Position numbers and translations under genes: made by a program. Under the pieces are notes generated by a model. That model was not told the DNA's origin. It searched no databases and worked only from the letters and a program-made list of their open reading frames with translations. This document shows, piece after piece, positions 26,977-37,100 of a DNA stretch of 64,000 nucleotides (position 1 is its first letter; each line of letters begins with the position of its first letter). Source of the DNA: Paraburkholderia dilworthii (GTDB lineage: Bacteria > Pseudomonadota > Gammaproteobacteria > Burkholderiales > Burkholderiaceae); NCBI RefSeq assembly GCF_000472525.1, contig NZ_AWZT01000027.1, positions 31,885-95,884 on the forward strand, written 5' to 3'.

Positions 26977-28311
26977 GTGGCAGTAGAGACAACCGCGCCG
27001 CACGCCGGCCCGTTACCTGACGCCGCACTGGCCGGGCAGATGGTCTATCGCAAGCTGCTCTGGCGCCTGATGCCGCTGCTGATGCTGCTATATGTGATCG
27101 CGTTCATCGACCGCTCGAACGTGGGCTTCGCAAAACTGAGCTTCCTGCATGACCTGGGGCTTTCCGAATCGGTGTTCGGCATTGGCGCCGGCATCTTCTA
27201 TGCGGGCTACATGTTGTTCGAAGTACCGAGCAATCTGCTGCTTGCCCGCATCGGTGCGCGGCAGACCTTCCTGCGAATCATGCTGCTCTGGGCTGCGTGC
27301 TCCGCCGGGCTCGCCGCGATGACAGGACAGAACAGCTACTACCTCTGGCGCTTCCTGCTCGGCGCATCGGAAGCCGGTCTCTTTCCCGGCATTCTGTTCT
27401 ACCTGACCTACTGGGTGCCGATTTCCCGCCGTGCGCGTTTCACCGCTTTATTCATGGCCTCGATTCCGATAGCGGGAGTGATCGGTAGCCCTGTGTCGGG
27501 GCTCATCATGCACACGATGCACGGCGTGCTCGGCCTGCAAAGCTGGCGCTGGCTGTTCCTGATCGAAGGGCTGCCCGCGCTGGTGCTGATGTTCTTCGTC
27601 GCGCGGATGCTGCATGACACGCCCGCTTCGGCGCCGTGGCTCAGCGCGGATGAACTCGCCATCATCGAGCGGGATCTGCGTGCAGACCGTGAAAGCACGC
27701 GCCATACCGAACACAAGTCGTTCGCCGCGGCGCTTCGCTCACCGCGCTTCTATCTGCTGACCGGCATGGGCGTGGCTCTGCTCGCGGGAACGGCGAACGT
27801 GTTCTTCTGGCTACCGACCATCATCCGCCGTACCGGCGTTGTCGACCTGTGGACGCTCGGACTGCTTTCCGCGCTGCCTTACGTCGCCGGATTCATCTGC
27901 CAGTATTTGATGGCGCGCCATTCGGATGCACGCAGGGAGCGCCGCTGGCACGCGGCGTTCGCGGGCCTGATCGCGGCCATTGGCTGGGCGGCGTTGCCGC
28001 TCGTCGGCGAGAGTCCGGCGCTGTCGGTCGTCGCGCTGACGGTGACCGCCGCGGGCACCTTTGCCGCAATGGGACCGTTCTGGGCGATGCCGAGCCTCTA
28101 CTTGAGCAGGCACGCCGCCGCTGGCGGTATCGCGCTGATCAGCACGCTGGCCGGACTCGGGAGCCTGGTCAGTCCGGGCATCGTGGGCTGGCTGAACGAA
28201 ACGACGCACTCGCTCGCAGCCGGCCAGTACTACCTCGCCGCGCTGATGCTGATCGGCGCCGTCACTGTGATCGCGGTCGGCCCGCACGACGCGGCCAACC
28301 CGCGACAGTGA
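26977..28311 (+). CDS. MFS transporter, anion:cation symporter (tartrate/phthalate-like) family
   Basis: 444 residues from a GTG at 26977, chosen for the CCAGGAGA six bases upstream. Twelve helices are expected. Marks are LLYVIAFIDRSNVGFAKL, a FEVPSNLLLARIGARQTF loop and GASEAGLFPGILFYLTYW, all typical of organic-acid ACS transporters. It likely imports the acid processed by the neighbouring CoA-transferase pathway. A porin gene follows 243 bases downstream. Confidence 0.9.
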   Translation: MAVETTAPHAGPLPDAALAGQMVYRKLLWRLMPLLMLLYVIAFIDRSNVGFAKLSFLHDLGLSESVFGIGAGIFYAGYMLFEVPSNLLLARIGARQTFLRIMLLWAACSAGLAAMTGQNSYYLWRFLLGASEAGLFPGILFYLTYWVPISRRARFTALFMASIPIAGVIGSPVSGLIMHTMHGVLGLQSWRWLFLIEGLPALVLMFFVARMLHDTPASAPWLSADELAIIERDLRADRESTRHTEHKSFAAALRSPRFYLLTGMGVALLAGTANVFFWLPTIIRRTGVVDLWTLGLLSALPYVAGFICQYLMARHSDARRERRWHAAFAGLIAAIGWAALPLVGESPALSVVALTVTAAGTFAAMGPFWAMPSLYLSRHAAAGGIALISTLAGLGSLVSPGIVGWLNETTHSLAAGQYYLAALMLIGAVTVIAVGPHDAANPRQ

Positions 28312-28554
28312 CGTAGCGCGGCGGACCTGAAGCTCGGAGTGCCGCTGATATGGCCGGCCTCACATGGCGTTGGGGCCTCGCCTCGATGCCTGTCGAAACA
28401 CGTCGGCGGTGCTGCAGTGCCAGCACTGCATAAATAGCTCATACCCGTTTCAACGCAGCAAGCTGACGCGCGACGCTTTTGCTGCCCGCGCGTGCCGGCT
28501 CGCGCCCTTTCTCATCACGCGTGTCATCCACAAGCACAACAACGGAGACTCACC

Positions 28555-29730
28555 ATGAAATCCCGCCCACTCTCCCTTCTCGCCATCGCTGTTGCTGGGG
28601 TCGCTAGCACCGCCGCGCATGCGCAGAGCAGCGTGACCCTCTACGGCATCATGGATGTCGGCCTGAACTATCAGTCGAACGCGTCAGGCGGCCGCCTCCT
28701 GGCGATGACGAGCGGCGTCAACCAGGGCAGCCGCTTCGGCCTTACCGGCAGCGAAGACCTTGGCGGCGGACTGAAGGCGATCTTCCGTCTCGAGAACGGC
28801 TTCGACATCACCAACGGCAAGCTTGGCCAGGGCGGCTTGCTGTTCGGCCGACAGGCCTATGTCGGCCTCGCCAGCAGGAACGGCACCCTGACCTTCGGCC
28901 GCCAGTACGACTCGCTGATCGAGTTCGTGAGCCAGTACTCGGTCAGCAACCAGTGGGGTGGCTACGTCTCCGCGCATCCGGGCGATCTCGACAACTTCAA
29001 CTACAGCTTCCGCAGCAACAATTCGGTGAAGTTCACGAGCGCGAACTACAACGGCTTCTCGTTCGGCGGCACGTATGCCTTCGGTGGCTCGGCCGGCGAT
29101 GAAACGCGCAACCAGGTTTGGGCAGTGGGCGCGCGCTATACGCATGGTCCGTTCTCCGTTGGCGCGGCCTATCTGAACGTGCGAAATCCGAACACCAGCC
29201 TGTTCGGCAGCAACCTGTCGACGACCGCCACCGCTGCGGCGGCCAACGCGGCGTCGCCGGTGTATCGCGGCTTCCTGTCCGCGCACTCATATCAGGATAT
29301 CGGTGTGGGCGCGTCGTACACGATCGGCAAGGCGACGCTCGGCGCGACCTACTCGAACATCTCCTTTCGCAACATGGGCGACACCACGTCCGGGCCGAAT
29401 CCCGCCCACTACACCGGAAATGCGACCTTCGACAACGCAGAAGCCAGTTTCAGCTACCAGATCACGCCAGTGTGGATGGCCGGCATTGCTTACGACTACA
29501 CGAAAGGACATGCGAACAACGTCAACCAGGGCGCCACATATCACCAGGCGGAGGCGAGCACCCACTATTTTCTTTCGAAGACGACCGACCTGTACCTGTC
29601 GGCAATCTACCAGCACGCGTCCGGCACCGATTCGACCAATAGCCCGGCCGTCGCCGCGATTAACGTACTCACGCCGTCATCGTCGGACAGCATCAAGCTC
29701 GTGCGCATCGGCATGCGGCACAAGTTCTGA
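28555..29730 (+). CDS. Outer-membrane trimeric porin (Burkholderia OpcP/Gram-negative porin family)
   Basis: 391 residues from the ATG at 28555. The signal peptide ends AHAQ; the mature protein starts SSVTLYGIMDVGLNYQSN and ends in the C-terminal aromatic signature RIGMRHKF needed for BamA-dependent insertion. Internal strands (NAYVGL-like RQAYVGLASRNGTLTFGRQ) are typical. It would pass small solutes into the periplasm, possibly the acid taken up by the preceding MFS protein. The 243 bases upstream show no other gene. Confidence 0.93.
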   Translation: MKSRPLSLLAIAVAGVASTAAHAQSSVTLYGIMDVGLNYQSNASGGRLLAMTSGVNQGSRFGLTGSEDLGGGLKAIFRLENGFDITNGKLGQGGLLFGRQAYVGLASRNGTLTFGRQYDSLIEFVSQYSVSNQWGGYVSAHPGDLDNFNYSFRSNNSVKFTSANYNGFSFGGTYAFGGSAGDETRNQVWAVGARYTHGPFSVGAAYLNVRNPNTSLFGSNLSTTATAAAANAASPVYRGFLSAHSYQDIGVGASYTIGKATLGATYSNISFRNMGDTTSGPNPAHYTGNATFDNAEASFSYQITPVWMAGIAYDYTKGHANNVNQGATYHQAEASTHYFLSKTTDLYLSAIYQHASGTDSTNSPAVAAINVLTPSSSDSIKLVRIGMRHKF

Positions 29731-29920
29731 TTTCGCCGTTCGGCATCAGTGACGACGGCACCTGGTAAGGGCTTGAGAACTACGCATCGGCGAATGGGCA
29801 AAGTGACCTTTCACGCATAGTGCTTGCCTGCACGATGAGTTAGCGGGCGGTTTCGATCGTAGCCTAGCCCACGCGGGGGAGATCGATTGTCGAAGATCCA
29901 GGCAGATGATGTCGAATGAC

Positions 29921-29942
29921 GGCTCGCGGCGGCGCGCGAGCC
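29921..29942. terminator. GC-rich hairpin downstream of the TetR gene
   Basis: GGCTCGCG-gcggcg-CGCGAGCC: an 8-bp perfect stem 30 bases beyond the TetR stop (minus strand). No T-run follows, so it is a possible but unproven terminator between the porin and TetR genes. Confidence 0.4.
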
Positions 29943-29971
29943 CTGAAGCGGCGCCGCACGGCCAACGAAGT

Positions 29972-30601
29972 TCAGGACACTGGGCTGAGCAACATCCTCA
30001 TCAAGATGTTGCTCAAAACCGCTTCCGCCGCATCGTTCGGCAACTCGCTGGGCATGGTCATGGGAAAATAGAAGACGCCGTCCATCAATGCAATGGCGGC
30101 GAGTGCGTAGTCGGCGCAAGGGCCTGGCAACTGCACATTGACGCCATCGCTGAATTGCTCGACGAACTGCTCGATGAACGACGCGAGCATATCGCGCTTT
30201 TCCAGGCACAAAGCGTTCAGGCGTTGCCGGAACTTCGCGTCTCGCAGAGCGTGGAGACGCGCCTCAGCCCAGATGACGTAGTTATCCTTGTCGCGGTAAC
30301 GCTGTGCGTAGAACGAGGTGAGCCGCTTTTGCAGCTCTTCGCTGGACTGGGCTGCGTCAAGCAGCTTGCGCAAGTGTTCCTGCATATTCCGATGATCGAC
30401 GCGGAGCACTTCGGCGAACAGATCGCTCTTGCCGTTGAAGTTCGAGTAGAACGCACCGCGCGTATAGCCTGCCTGGGCGGCAATGCTCTCAACGCTGGTC
30501 GCGGCCAGTCCCTTTCTGGCAATGCTCAACGCTGCTGCTTCGAGCAGGCGCAGGCGGGTCTGCTCGCGGGATTCTGCCCGGCTCAAGCGTTTGCGTTGCA
30601 T
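29972..30601 (-). CDS. TetR-family transcriptional regulator
   Basis: 209 residues from the ATG at 30601. The helix-turn-helix AATSVESIAAQAGYTRGAFY is followed by SNFNGKSDLFAEVL, a strong TetR_N match, then a helical ligand domain. It is on the same strand as the downstream-facing outer-membrane factor gene but has its own control region (30602-30747). A second TetR gene at 32302 sits closer to the efflux promoters, so this one may control something else. Its target is not visible. Confidence 0.9.
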   Translation of the reverse strand: MQRKRLSRAESREQTRLRLLEAAALSIARKGLAATSVESIAAQAGYTRGAFYSNFNGKSDLFAEVLRVDHRNMQEHLRKLLDAAQSSEELQKRLTSFYAQRYRDKDNYVIWAEARLHALRDAKFRQRLNALCLEKRDMLASFIEQFVEQFSDGVNVQLPGPCADYALAAIALMDGVFYFPMTMPSELPNDAAEAVLSNILMRMLLSPVS

Positions 30602-30747
30602 GCGACAAGGTATCTCGCCATCTGGCACATGTGAATCTCGCGTTGCTGGGTCTGGGCGTCCTGCCCCGCAATCGGGGCCGCACGTGCATTACACAGGCCA
30701 ACGCGCTGGTTTTCGCTCGTCACCGGCGCTATGGACAAGTACCGTTG

Positions 30748-32208
30748 TCACCTGGCGGCGACTGCGTTAAACGCATCGGGTTGCCAACCACCGCCGAGCG
30801 CCTTGAAGGCAGCGACCGCTGCGCGCGCTGATTCCGCTTGCGCCTGCACACGTGCATCGGAGGCGCGTAGCAGATTTTCGTCGGCCTGCAGCACTTCGAT
30901 AAGGCTGACGACACCTTTTTGATAGGCTGCAAACGAAGCCGCTCGCGCGCGCCCGAGCGAGTCCACGCCTTGGGCTAGCACAGCGGCCTGTTCCTCGCGC
31001 TTGACCAGCGCGGAAAAAGCGTTCTCTACGTCCTCAGTTGCATGGAGCGCAGCAAGCCGATACACCGCCAGCATTTCGGCCTCCTGACCCTTAGCCTGGT
31101 TGATCTGCGCATTGATACGGCCGAAGTCGAACAGACGCCAGCGCAGACCCAGCACGCCGGCTCCCTGGCTCGCACCGCTCGAGAACAGGTTGCCGCTGGC
31201 TACTGATGTCGCGCTGCCGATCAGTCCACTCAGAGACAGCTTGGGGTAGTACTCGGCGATCGCGACACCAATACGCGCATTCGATGCGGCGAGGCGCCGC
31301 TCGGCCACCATCAGGTCAGGCCGGCGCCTGAGCAGCTCGCCTGGCGACCCGGTGGCTGCGATCTGCGGGGCGGCCGGAATGTCGCCAGCTTCCAGCAGTT
31401 CCGCCCGATGCGTGCCGGGCTGCGCGCCCAACATCACGTCCAGTGCGTTCATGGCCGCGTCGAGGCCCGTTTCGAGGACCGGAACGGAGCCCCGCACCTG
31501 GGCGAGAGCCCCCTCCGCCTGCCTTACCTGAAGCTCGGCCGCCAAACCCTTGCCATATAGAAGGTTGATGGTCGAGAGCAGATCCTGCTGCGTCTGCACC
31601 TGCCGCCGGGCAACGCTCAAACGCGCCTGCAAGCCGCGGATGCTGATGTAGATGTCGGCGGTCTGTGCCGCCACAGCGAGGCGCGTGGCCGCTGCGCCCG
31701 CCTCCGAAGCCTGGTACTCGGCCAGCGCCGCTTCGCGTCCGCGACGCAGCCCTCCGAACACGTCCAGTTCCCAGCTCGCGCTGAGATTGGCCTCGTAATC
31801 GTTACCGTAGCGGTCGAAACCGGGCGCCGAGTTCAAGACCCGCCCCAAGGGCGTTTCGACCGATTGATAGACTCTGGCCGCCTGGCCGCTGACATTGCCC
31901 GAAGGCAGCAACGCCGCGTTCGCCGCCCCGAGTCCAGCGCGCGCCTGCTCGACGCGAGCGGATGCCTGCGCGAGATCAAGGTTTTGCTCGAGCGCAAGCG
32001 CGACGAATCTTGCCAGTTGTGGATCGCCGAAGCCCGCCCACCACGCGGCGAGGTCGGCAGTGGCGCTCGCCTGCCGCTGATCGACCGCGGCCTGGCCCTG
32101 AAACCGCTCGGGCATGGGTACGTCGGGCCGAACGTAATCGGGACCGACGGCGCAGCCTGCCGACAGGCTAGCGACGATGAGCATGGCAAAGGTACGCTTG
32201 GGCAGCAT
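30748..32208 (-). CDS. Outer-membrane efflux lipoprotein (NodT/OprM family)
   Basis: 486 residues. The signal has lipobox LSAGC, and the mature sequence starts CAVGPDYVRPDVPMP as in OprM-like factors. Two OEP domains with alternating coiled-coil and beta segments follow (LRRRPDLMVAERRLAASNAR; YYPKLSLSG). It forms the TolC-like exit duct for the RND pump encoded at 33001-37250. It is divergent from the TetR gene at 32302; the intervening 93 bases hold a palindromic operator candidate. Confidence 0.92.
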   Translation of the reverse strand: MLPKRTFAMLIVASLSAGCAVGPDYVRPDVPMPERFQGQAAVDQRQASATADLAAWWAGFGDPQLARFVALALEQNLDLAQASARVEQARAGLGAANAALLPSGNVSGQAARVYQSVETPLGRVLNSAPGFDRYGNDYEANLSASWELDVFGGLRRGREAALAEYQASEAGAAATRLAVAAQTADIYISIRGLQARLSVARRQVQTQQDLLSTINLLYGKGLAAELQVRQAEGALAQVRGSVPVLETGLDAAMNALDVMLGAQPGTHRAELLEAGDIPAAPQIAATGSPGELLRRRPDLMVAERRLAASNARIGVAIAEYYPKLSLSGLIGSATSVASGNLFSSGASQGAGVLGLRWRLFDFGRINAQINQAKGQEAEMLAVYRLAALHATEDVENAFSALVKREEQAAVLAQGVDSLGRARAASFAAYQKGVVSLIEVLQADENLLRASDARVQAQAESARAAVAAFKALGGGWQPDAFNAVAAR

Positions 32209-32239
32209 GAGCTTCTTCCGATAAGAGGAACGAATGGCT

Positions 32240-32263
32240 GTGACTATAATACATATTAGTCAC
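32240..32263. promoter_or_regulatory. TetR-type operator between the efflux lipoprotein and TetR genes
   Basis: GTGACTA (32240-32246) and TAGTCAC (32257-32263) form a perfect 7-bp inverted repeat over 24 bases. A TATAAT string (32245-32250) lies inside. The outer GTGAC...GTCAC arms and the 24-base span recur before the RND operon at 32932-32955. It lies between the divergent genes at 32208 and 32302. Confidence 0.7.
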
Positions 32264-32301
32264 TTGTTGTCGATTTCTGCGCACGACGGTAAGCTAGGAC
32301 C

Positions 32302-32919
32302 ATGAAAAACGCAGCCACCTATCCGACTCCGGGCCGCGGTCCGGCCGACCACGACGTGCGCGACCAGATCGTTGCGGCCGCCACCGAGCACTTCAGCCGC
32401 TACGGCTACGAGAAGACAACCGTCTCCGATCTTGCGAAGGCAATCGGCTTTTCCAAGGCGTACATCTACAAGTTCTTCGAATCCAAGCAGGCCATTGGCG
32501 AGATGATCTGCGCGAACTGTCTGCGCGAGATCGAAAGCGAGGTCAAGGCGGCCGTGGACGAAGCCGACCGGCCGCCCGAGAAGCTGCGGCGGATGTTCAA
32601 GGCGATCGTGGAGGCCAGCCTGCGCCTATTCTCACAGGACCGGAAGCTTTACGAAATTGCCACGTCGGCGGCCACCGAACACTGGCAGGCGACGCTCGCC
32701 TATGAAAAACGTATCCAGAAGCTGCTTCAGGACATCCTTCAGGAGGGCCGGCAAAGCGGGGACTTCGAACGCAAGACGCCGCTGGACGAAACCGCAATGG
32801 CGGTCTACCTGGTCCTGCGCCCCTATCTCAACCCGCTGATGCTTCAGCACAGCTTCGATTACACCGACGAAGCGCCGGCGAAACTGTCAAGCCTGGTGCT
32901 TCGCAGCCTCTCTCCTTAA
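32302..32919 (+). CDS. TetR-family repressor of the adjacent RND efflux system
   Basis: 205 residues. N-terminal helix-turn-helix: TTVSDLAKAIGFSKAYIYKF, then FESKQAIGEMICANC, as in TetR_N. The C-terminal helical domain would bind the inducing compound. It is located between the outer-membrane factor and the adaptor gene, with matched palindromes on both sides, which strongly suggests that it represses both transcripts and itself. Confidence 0.92.
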   Translation: MKNAATYPTPGRGPADHDVRDQIVAAATEHFSRYGYEKTTVSDLAKAIGFSKAYIYKFFESKQAIGEMICANCLREIESEVKAAVDEADRPPEKLRRMFKAIVEASLRLFSQDRKLYEIATSAATEHWQATLAYEKRIQKLLQDILQEGRQSGDFERKTPLDETAMAVYLVLRPYLNPLMLQHSFDYTDEAPAKLSSLVLRSLSP

Positions 32920-32931
32920 AGCGAGGCGATG

Positions 32932-32967
32932 GTGACTGTTGACTAATTTGGTCACTAGAACCATAAT
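32932..32967 (+). promoter_or_regulatory. RND operon promoter with overlapping TetR operator
   Basis: A good sigma-70 promoter is visible: TTGACT (32939-32944), 17 bases, CATAAT (32962-32967), 33 bases before the adaptor ATG. The operator arms GTGAC (32932-32936) and GTCAC (32951-32955) bracket the -35 box and part of the spacer, so a bound repressor would block RNA polymerase. The arms and the span match the 32240-32263 site. Confidence 0.7.
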
Positions 32968-33000
32968 GAAGGCCATCTTCATTTCGTCGGTGGAACTTTC

Positions 33001-34116
33001 ATGCGCTCGCGTCGCCTCGCAATCTCTGCCGTGGTCTATGCCTTGCCCTTTGCGCTGGCCGCTTGCGGCGCAAAATCTCCTTCCGATCCGCGCATGGAAG
33101 CGCCGCTCGTACGGGCCGCCATCGTCCAGAGCGCGAGTCCCGCGTCGCGTTCGTTCACCGGAACGGTAGCCGCCCGCGTGCAGAGCGACCTCGGGTTTCG
33201 CGTTTCCGGCAAAGTGCTGGAGCGCCTTGTGGATGCCGGGCAGACCGTGAAACGCGGCCAGCCGCTCATGCGCATCGATCCCGTCGATCTGAAGCTGGCT
33301 GCGCAGGCGCAGCAGGAGGCGGTGACGGCCGCGCGGGCGCGCGCGCAACAGACAGCGGAGGATGAATCGCGCTACCGCGACTTGCGCGGCACCGGCGCGA
33401 TCTCGGCTTCGGCCTACGATCAGATCAAGGCGGCGGCAGACGCTGCCAAAGCCCAGTTGAGTGCGGCCGAAGCGCAGGCCGACGTGGCCCGCAATGCGAG
33501 CCGCTATGCGGAACTCGTGGCGGATGGCGATGGTGTGGTGATGGAAACGCTGGTCGAGCCCGGCCAGGTCGTTAGCGCGGGACAGACAGTCGTGCGCCTC
33601 GCCCACGCCGGGCGCCGCGAAGCCGTCATCCAGTTGCCGGAAACTCTGCGGCCCGCGGTTGGTTCGATCGCGCAAGCCACGCTGTTCGGCAAGGAAGGCG
33701 TCAGTGTCGCGGCCACGCTGCGGCAGCTCTCGGATACGGCGGATCGCCTTACCCGCACATTCGAGGCGCGCTATGTACTGGACGGCGCGCTCGCCAACGC
33801 GCCGTTGGGCGCCACGGTCACGATCCGGATTCCGGATGGACTCTCCTCCGTGCAAGGCGGCTTGCAGGTGCCGATCGGCTCCCTGTTCGACGCGGGCAAG
33901 GGGCCGGGAGTGTGGGTCATCAACGGCGAGCCGGCAAAGGTTGGCTGGCGGCCCGTCGCGATCGAACATCTCGACGACGACGGCGCACGCATCGCCGGTC
34001 GACTTCAGCCAGGCGAGCGGGTCGTCGCGCTCGGCGCTCATCTGCTGCGCGAAGGCGAGCTGGTCCGGGTCGCCGGCCAGGCCGCCGCGACCACGACCGA
34101 GGGAGCACGTCCGTGA
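33001..34116 (+). CDS. RND efflux periplasmic adaptor (membrane fusion) lipoprotein
   Basis: 371 residues. The signal ends LAAC, a lipobox. Marks are FRVSGKVLERLVDAGQTVKR (first half of the lipoyl domain), an alpha-helical hairpin, ADGDGVVMETLVEPGQVV (second half), then a beta-barrel region. It bridges the inner-membrane pump and the NodT-type duct. Its stop overlaps the GTG of the pump gene (GTGA), so the two are translated together. Confidence 0.92.
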   Translation: MRSRRLAISAVVYALPFALAACGAKSPSDPRMEAPLVRAAIVQSASPASRSFTGTVAARVQSDLGFRVSGKVLERLVDAGQTVKRGQPLMRIDPVDLKLAAQAQQEAVTAARARAQQTAEDESRYRDLRGTGAISASAYDQIKAAADAAKAQLSAAEAQADVARNASRYAELVADGDGVVMETLVEPGQVVSAGQTVVRLAHAGRREAVIQLPETLRPAVGSIAQATLFGKEGVSVAATLRQLSDTADRLTRTFEARYVLDGALANAPLGATVTIRIPDGLSSVQGGLQVPIGSLFDAGKGPGVWVINGEPAKVGWRPVAIEHLDDDGARIAGRLQPGERVVALGAHLLREGELVRVAGQAAATTTEGARP

Positions 34117-37100
34117 GCGAAGGCCGTTTCAACCTGTCGGCGCTTGCCGTGCGCGAGCGCTCCATCACGCTGTTCCTGATCTGCCTGATTTCGCTGGCCG
34201 GTCTCATTTCATTCTTCAAGCTCGGTCGTGCAGAGGATCCCGCCTTCACGGTCAAGGTAATGACCATCATCACCGCCTGGCCTGGCGCCACCGCGCAGGA
34301 AATGCAGGACCAGGTCGCCGAGAAAATCGAAAAGCGCATGCAGGAACTGCGCTGGTACGACCGTACGGAAACCTATACCAGACCAGGGCTTGCCTTCACG
34401 ACCTTGACCTTGCTCGACAGCACGCCGCCTTCGGAAGTGCAGGAGCAGTTCTACCAGGCCCGCAAAAAAGTCGGCGACGAGGCAGTCAACCTTCCGCCCG
34501 GCGTGATCGGACCGATGGTCAACGACGAATACGCAGACGTCACGTTTGCCCTCTTTGCGCTCAAGGCCAAAGGCGAACCGCAGCGCCTGCTGGTACGCGA
34601 CGCGGAAACGCTGCGTCAGCGGCTGCTGCACGTGCCGGGCGTGAAGAAGGTCAACATCATCGGCGAACAGGGGGAGCGCATCTACGTCGAGTTTTCGCAT
34701 GATCGTCTGGCAACGCTCGGTATAAGCGCCCAGGACGTGTTCGCCGCGCTCAATAGTCAGAATGTGCTGACGCCGGCCGGCTCCATAGAGACGAGGGGCC
34801 CGGAAGTGCTCGTTCGCGTGGACGGCGCCTTCGACAAATTGCAGAAGATTCGCGACACGCCAGTCGTCGTGCAGGGTCGCACGCTCAAGCTGTCGGATGT
34901 TGCCACCGTCAAGCGCGGCTATGAAGATCCGGCGACGTTCATGATTCGCAATGGCGGCGAACCGGCGTTGTTGTTGGGCATCGTCATGCGCGACGGCTGG
35001 AATGGGCTCGACCTCGGCAAGGCGCTGGACGGCGAGGTCGGCGCAATCAACGCCGGGTTGCCGCTGGGCATGAGCCTGACGAAAGTCACCGATCAGGCGG
35101 TCAATATCAGCTCGGCGGTCGATGAGTTCATGATCAAGTTCTTCGCCGCGCTGCTCGTGGTCATGCTGGTCTGCTTTGTGAGCATGGGCTGGCGCGTGGG
35201 CCTCGTGGTCGCCGCGGCGGTGCCGTTGACGCTGGCGGCCGTCTTCGTGGTGATGGCCGCGACCGGCAAGAGCTTCGACCGCATCACGCTGGGGTCGCTG
35301 ATTCTGGCGCTCGGTCTGCTGGTGGACGACGCGATCATCGCCATCGAAATGATGGTGGTGAAGATGGAGGAAGGCTACAGCCGCGTCGCTGCTTCCGCCT
35401 ATGCGTGGAGCCACACCGCTGCGCCCATGCTGTCTGGCACGCTGGTGACGGCCGTCGGCTTCATGCCCAACGGCTTCGCCCGGTCGACTGCGGGTGAATA
35501 CACGAGCAACATGTTCTGGATCGTCGGCATTGCGCTGATCGCGTCGTGGGTGGTCGCAGTGGTTTTCACACCGTATCTGGGCGTGAAGCTGCTGCCCGAC
35601 TTGAAGAAGGTCGAAGGCGGCCACGACGCGATCTACGACACGCCGCGCTATAACCGGTTTCGCGATTTGCTCGGGCGCGTCGTCGCGCGCAAATGGCTGG
35701 TCGCCGGGTCGGTGGTCGGTCTTTTCGTGTTGGCCGTGGTGGGCATGTCCGTGGTCAAGAAACAGTTCTTCCCGATCTCCGACCGGCCCGAAGTGCTTGT
35801 CGAAGTGCAGATGCCCTATGGCACGTCCATCTCCCAAACCAGCGCTGCTTCGGAGAAGGTGGAAGCCTGGCTGTCCAGACAGAAGGAAGCGCGGATCGTC
35901 ACCGCCTACGTCGGCCAGGGTGCGCCACGCTTCTATCTCGCGATGGGCCCCGAACTGCCTGATCCGTCGTTCGCGAAGATCGTGGTGCGCACCGACAGCC
36001 AGGATGAACGCGACGCGTTGAAGCAGCGACTGCGCGAGGCGATTGCCGGCGGTCTCGCCCCAGAGGCGCGCGTGCGTGTCACGCAACTCGTATTCGGTCC
36101 GTATTCGCCCTTCCCTGTCGCCTACCGCGTCACGGGCCCGGACCCGGAGAAGCTGCGAAATATCGCGGCCGACGTGCAACACGTGATGCAGGCAAGTCCG
36201 ATGATGCGCACGGTCAACACCGACTGGGGCACGCGCACGCCCACGCTGCATTTCACCTTGCAGCAGGACCGGCTGCAGGCGGTGGGACTCACCTCCAGCG
36301 CGGTGGCGCAACAACTGCAATTCCTGCTGACCGGTGTACCTGTCACCACCGTGCGTGAGGACATTCGAACAGTGCAGGTCATGGCGCGTTCAGCCGGCGA
36401 TGTCCGGCTCGATCCGGCCCGGATCGGCGATTTCACGCTGGCTGGCGCCAACGGCCAGCGCATCCCGCTGTCACAGGTGGGCAAGGTCGACGTGCGCATG
36501 GAGGAACCGGTCATGCGCCGCCGCGATCGCATGCCGACGATCACGGTGCGCGGCGACATCGCCGATGACTTGCAGCCGCCGGACGTGTCAGCGGCAATCA
36601 CGAAGCAGCTTGAGCCCATCGTCGAGAAATTGCCAGGCGGCTACCGCATCGAGCAGGCCGGCTCCATCGAGGAATCAGGCAAGGCGACGGTAGCCATGTT
36701 GCCGCTTTTCCCCATCATGCTGGCGATCACCCTGCTGATCATCATCTTGCAGGTGCGATCGATCTCCGCGATGGTCATGGTGTTTCTGACGAGTCCATTG
36801 GGACTGATCGGCGTGGTGCCAACCCTGATTCTTTTCCGGCAACCATTTGGCATCAATGCGCTGGTCGGCCTGATCGCACTGTCGGGCATCCTGATGCGCA
36901 ATACGCTGATTCTGATCGGGCAGATCCACCAGAACGAACAGGCGGGCCTGGATCCATTCCACGCAGTTGTGGAAGCCACCGTGCAGCGTGCCCGCCCGGT
37001 GATCCTGACTGCGCTCGCGGCGATCCTGGCCTTCATTCCACTGACTCATTCGGTGTTCTGGGGAACCCTCGCCTACACGCTGATCGGCGGCACTTTTGCG

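Noticed and set aside
33912..34112. N-terminal extension of the RND permease
   Set aside because: The extension is Arg-rich, overlaps the adaptor gene and has no helix. The GTG at 34113 with GAGGGAGC and the GTGA overlap is the better start.
34209..36320. A 703-codon minus-strand frame over the RND permease gene
   Set aside because: It is antisense to a clear RND pump gene, composed of Arg/His/Asp-rich text without domains. It arises from GC-rich third positions.
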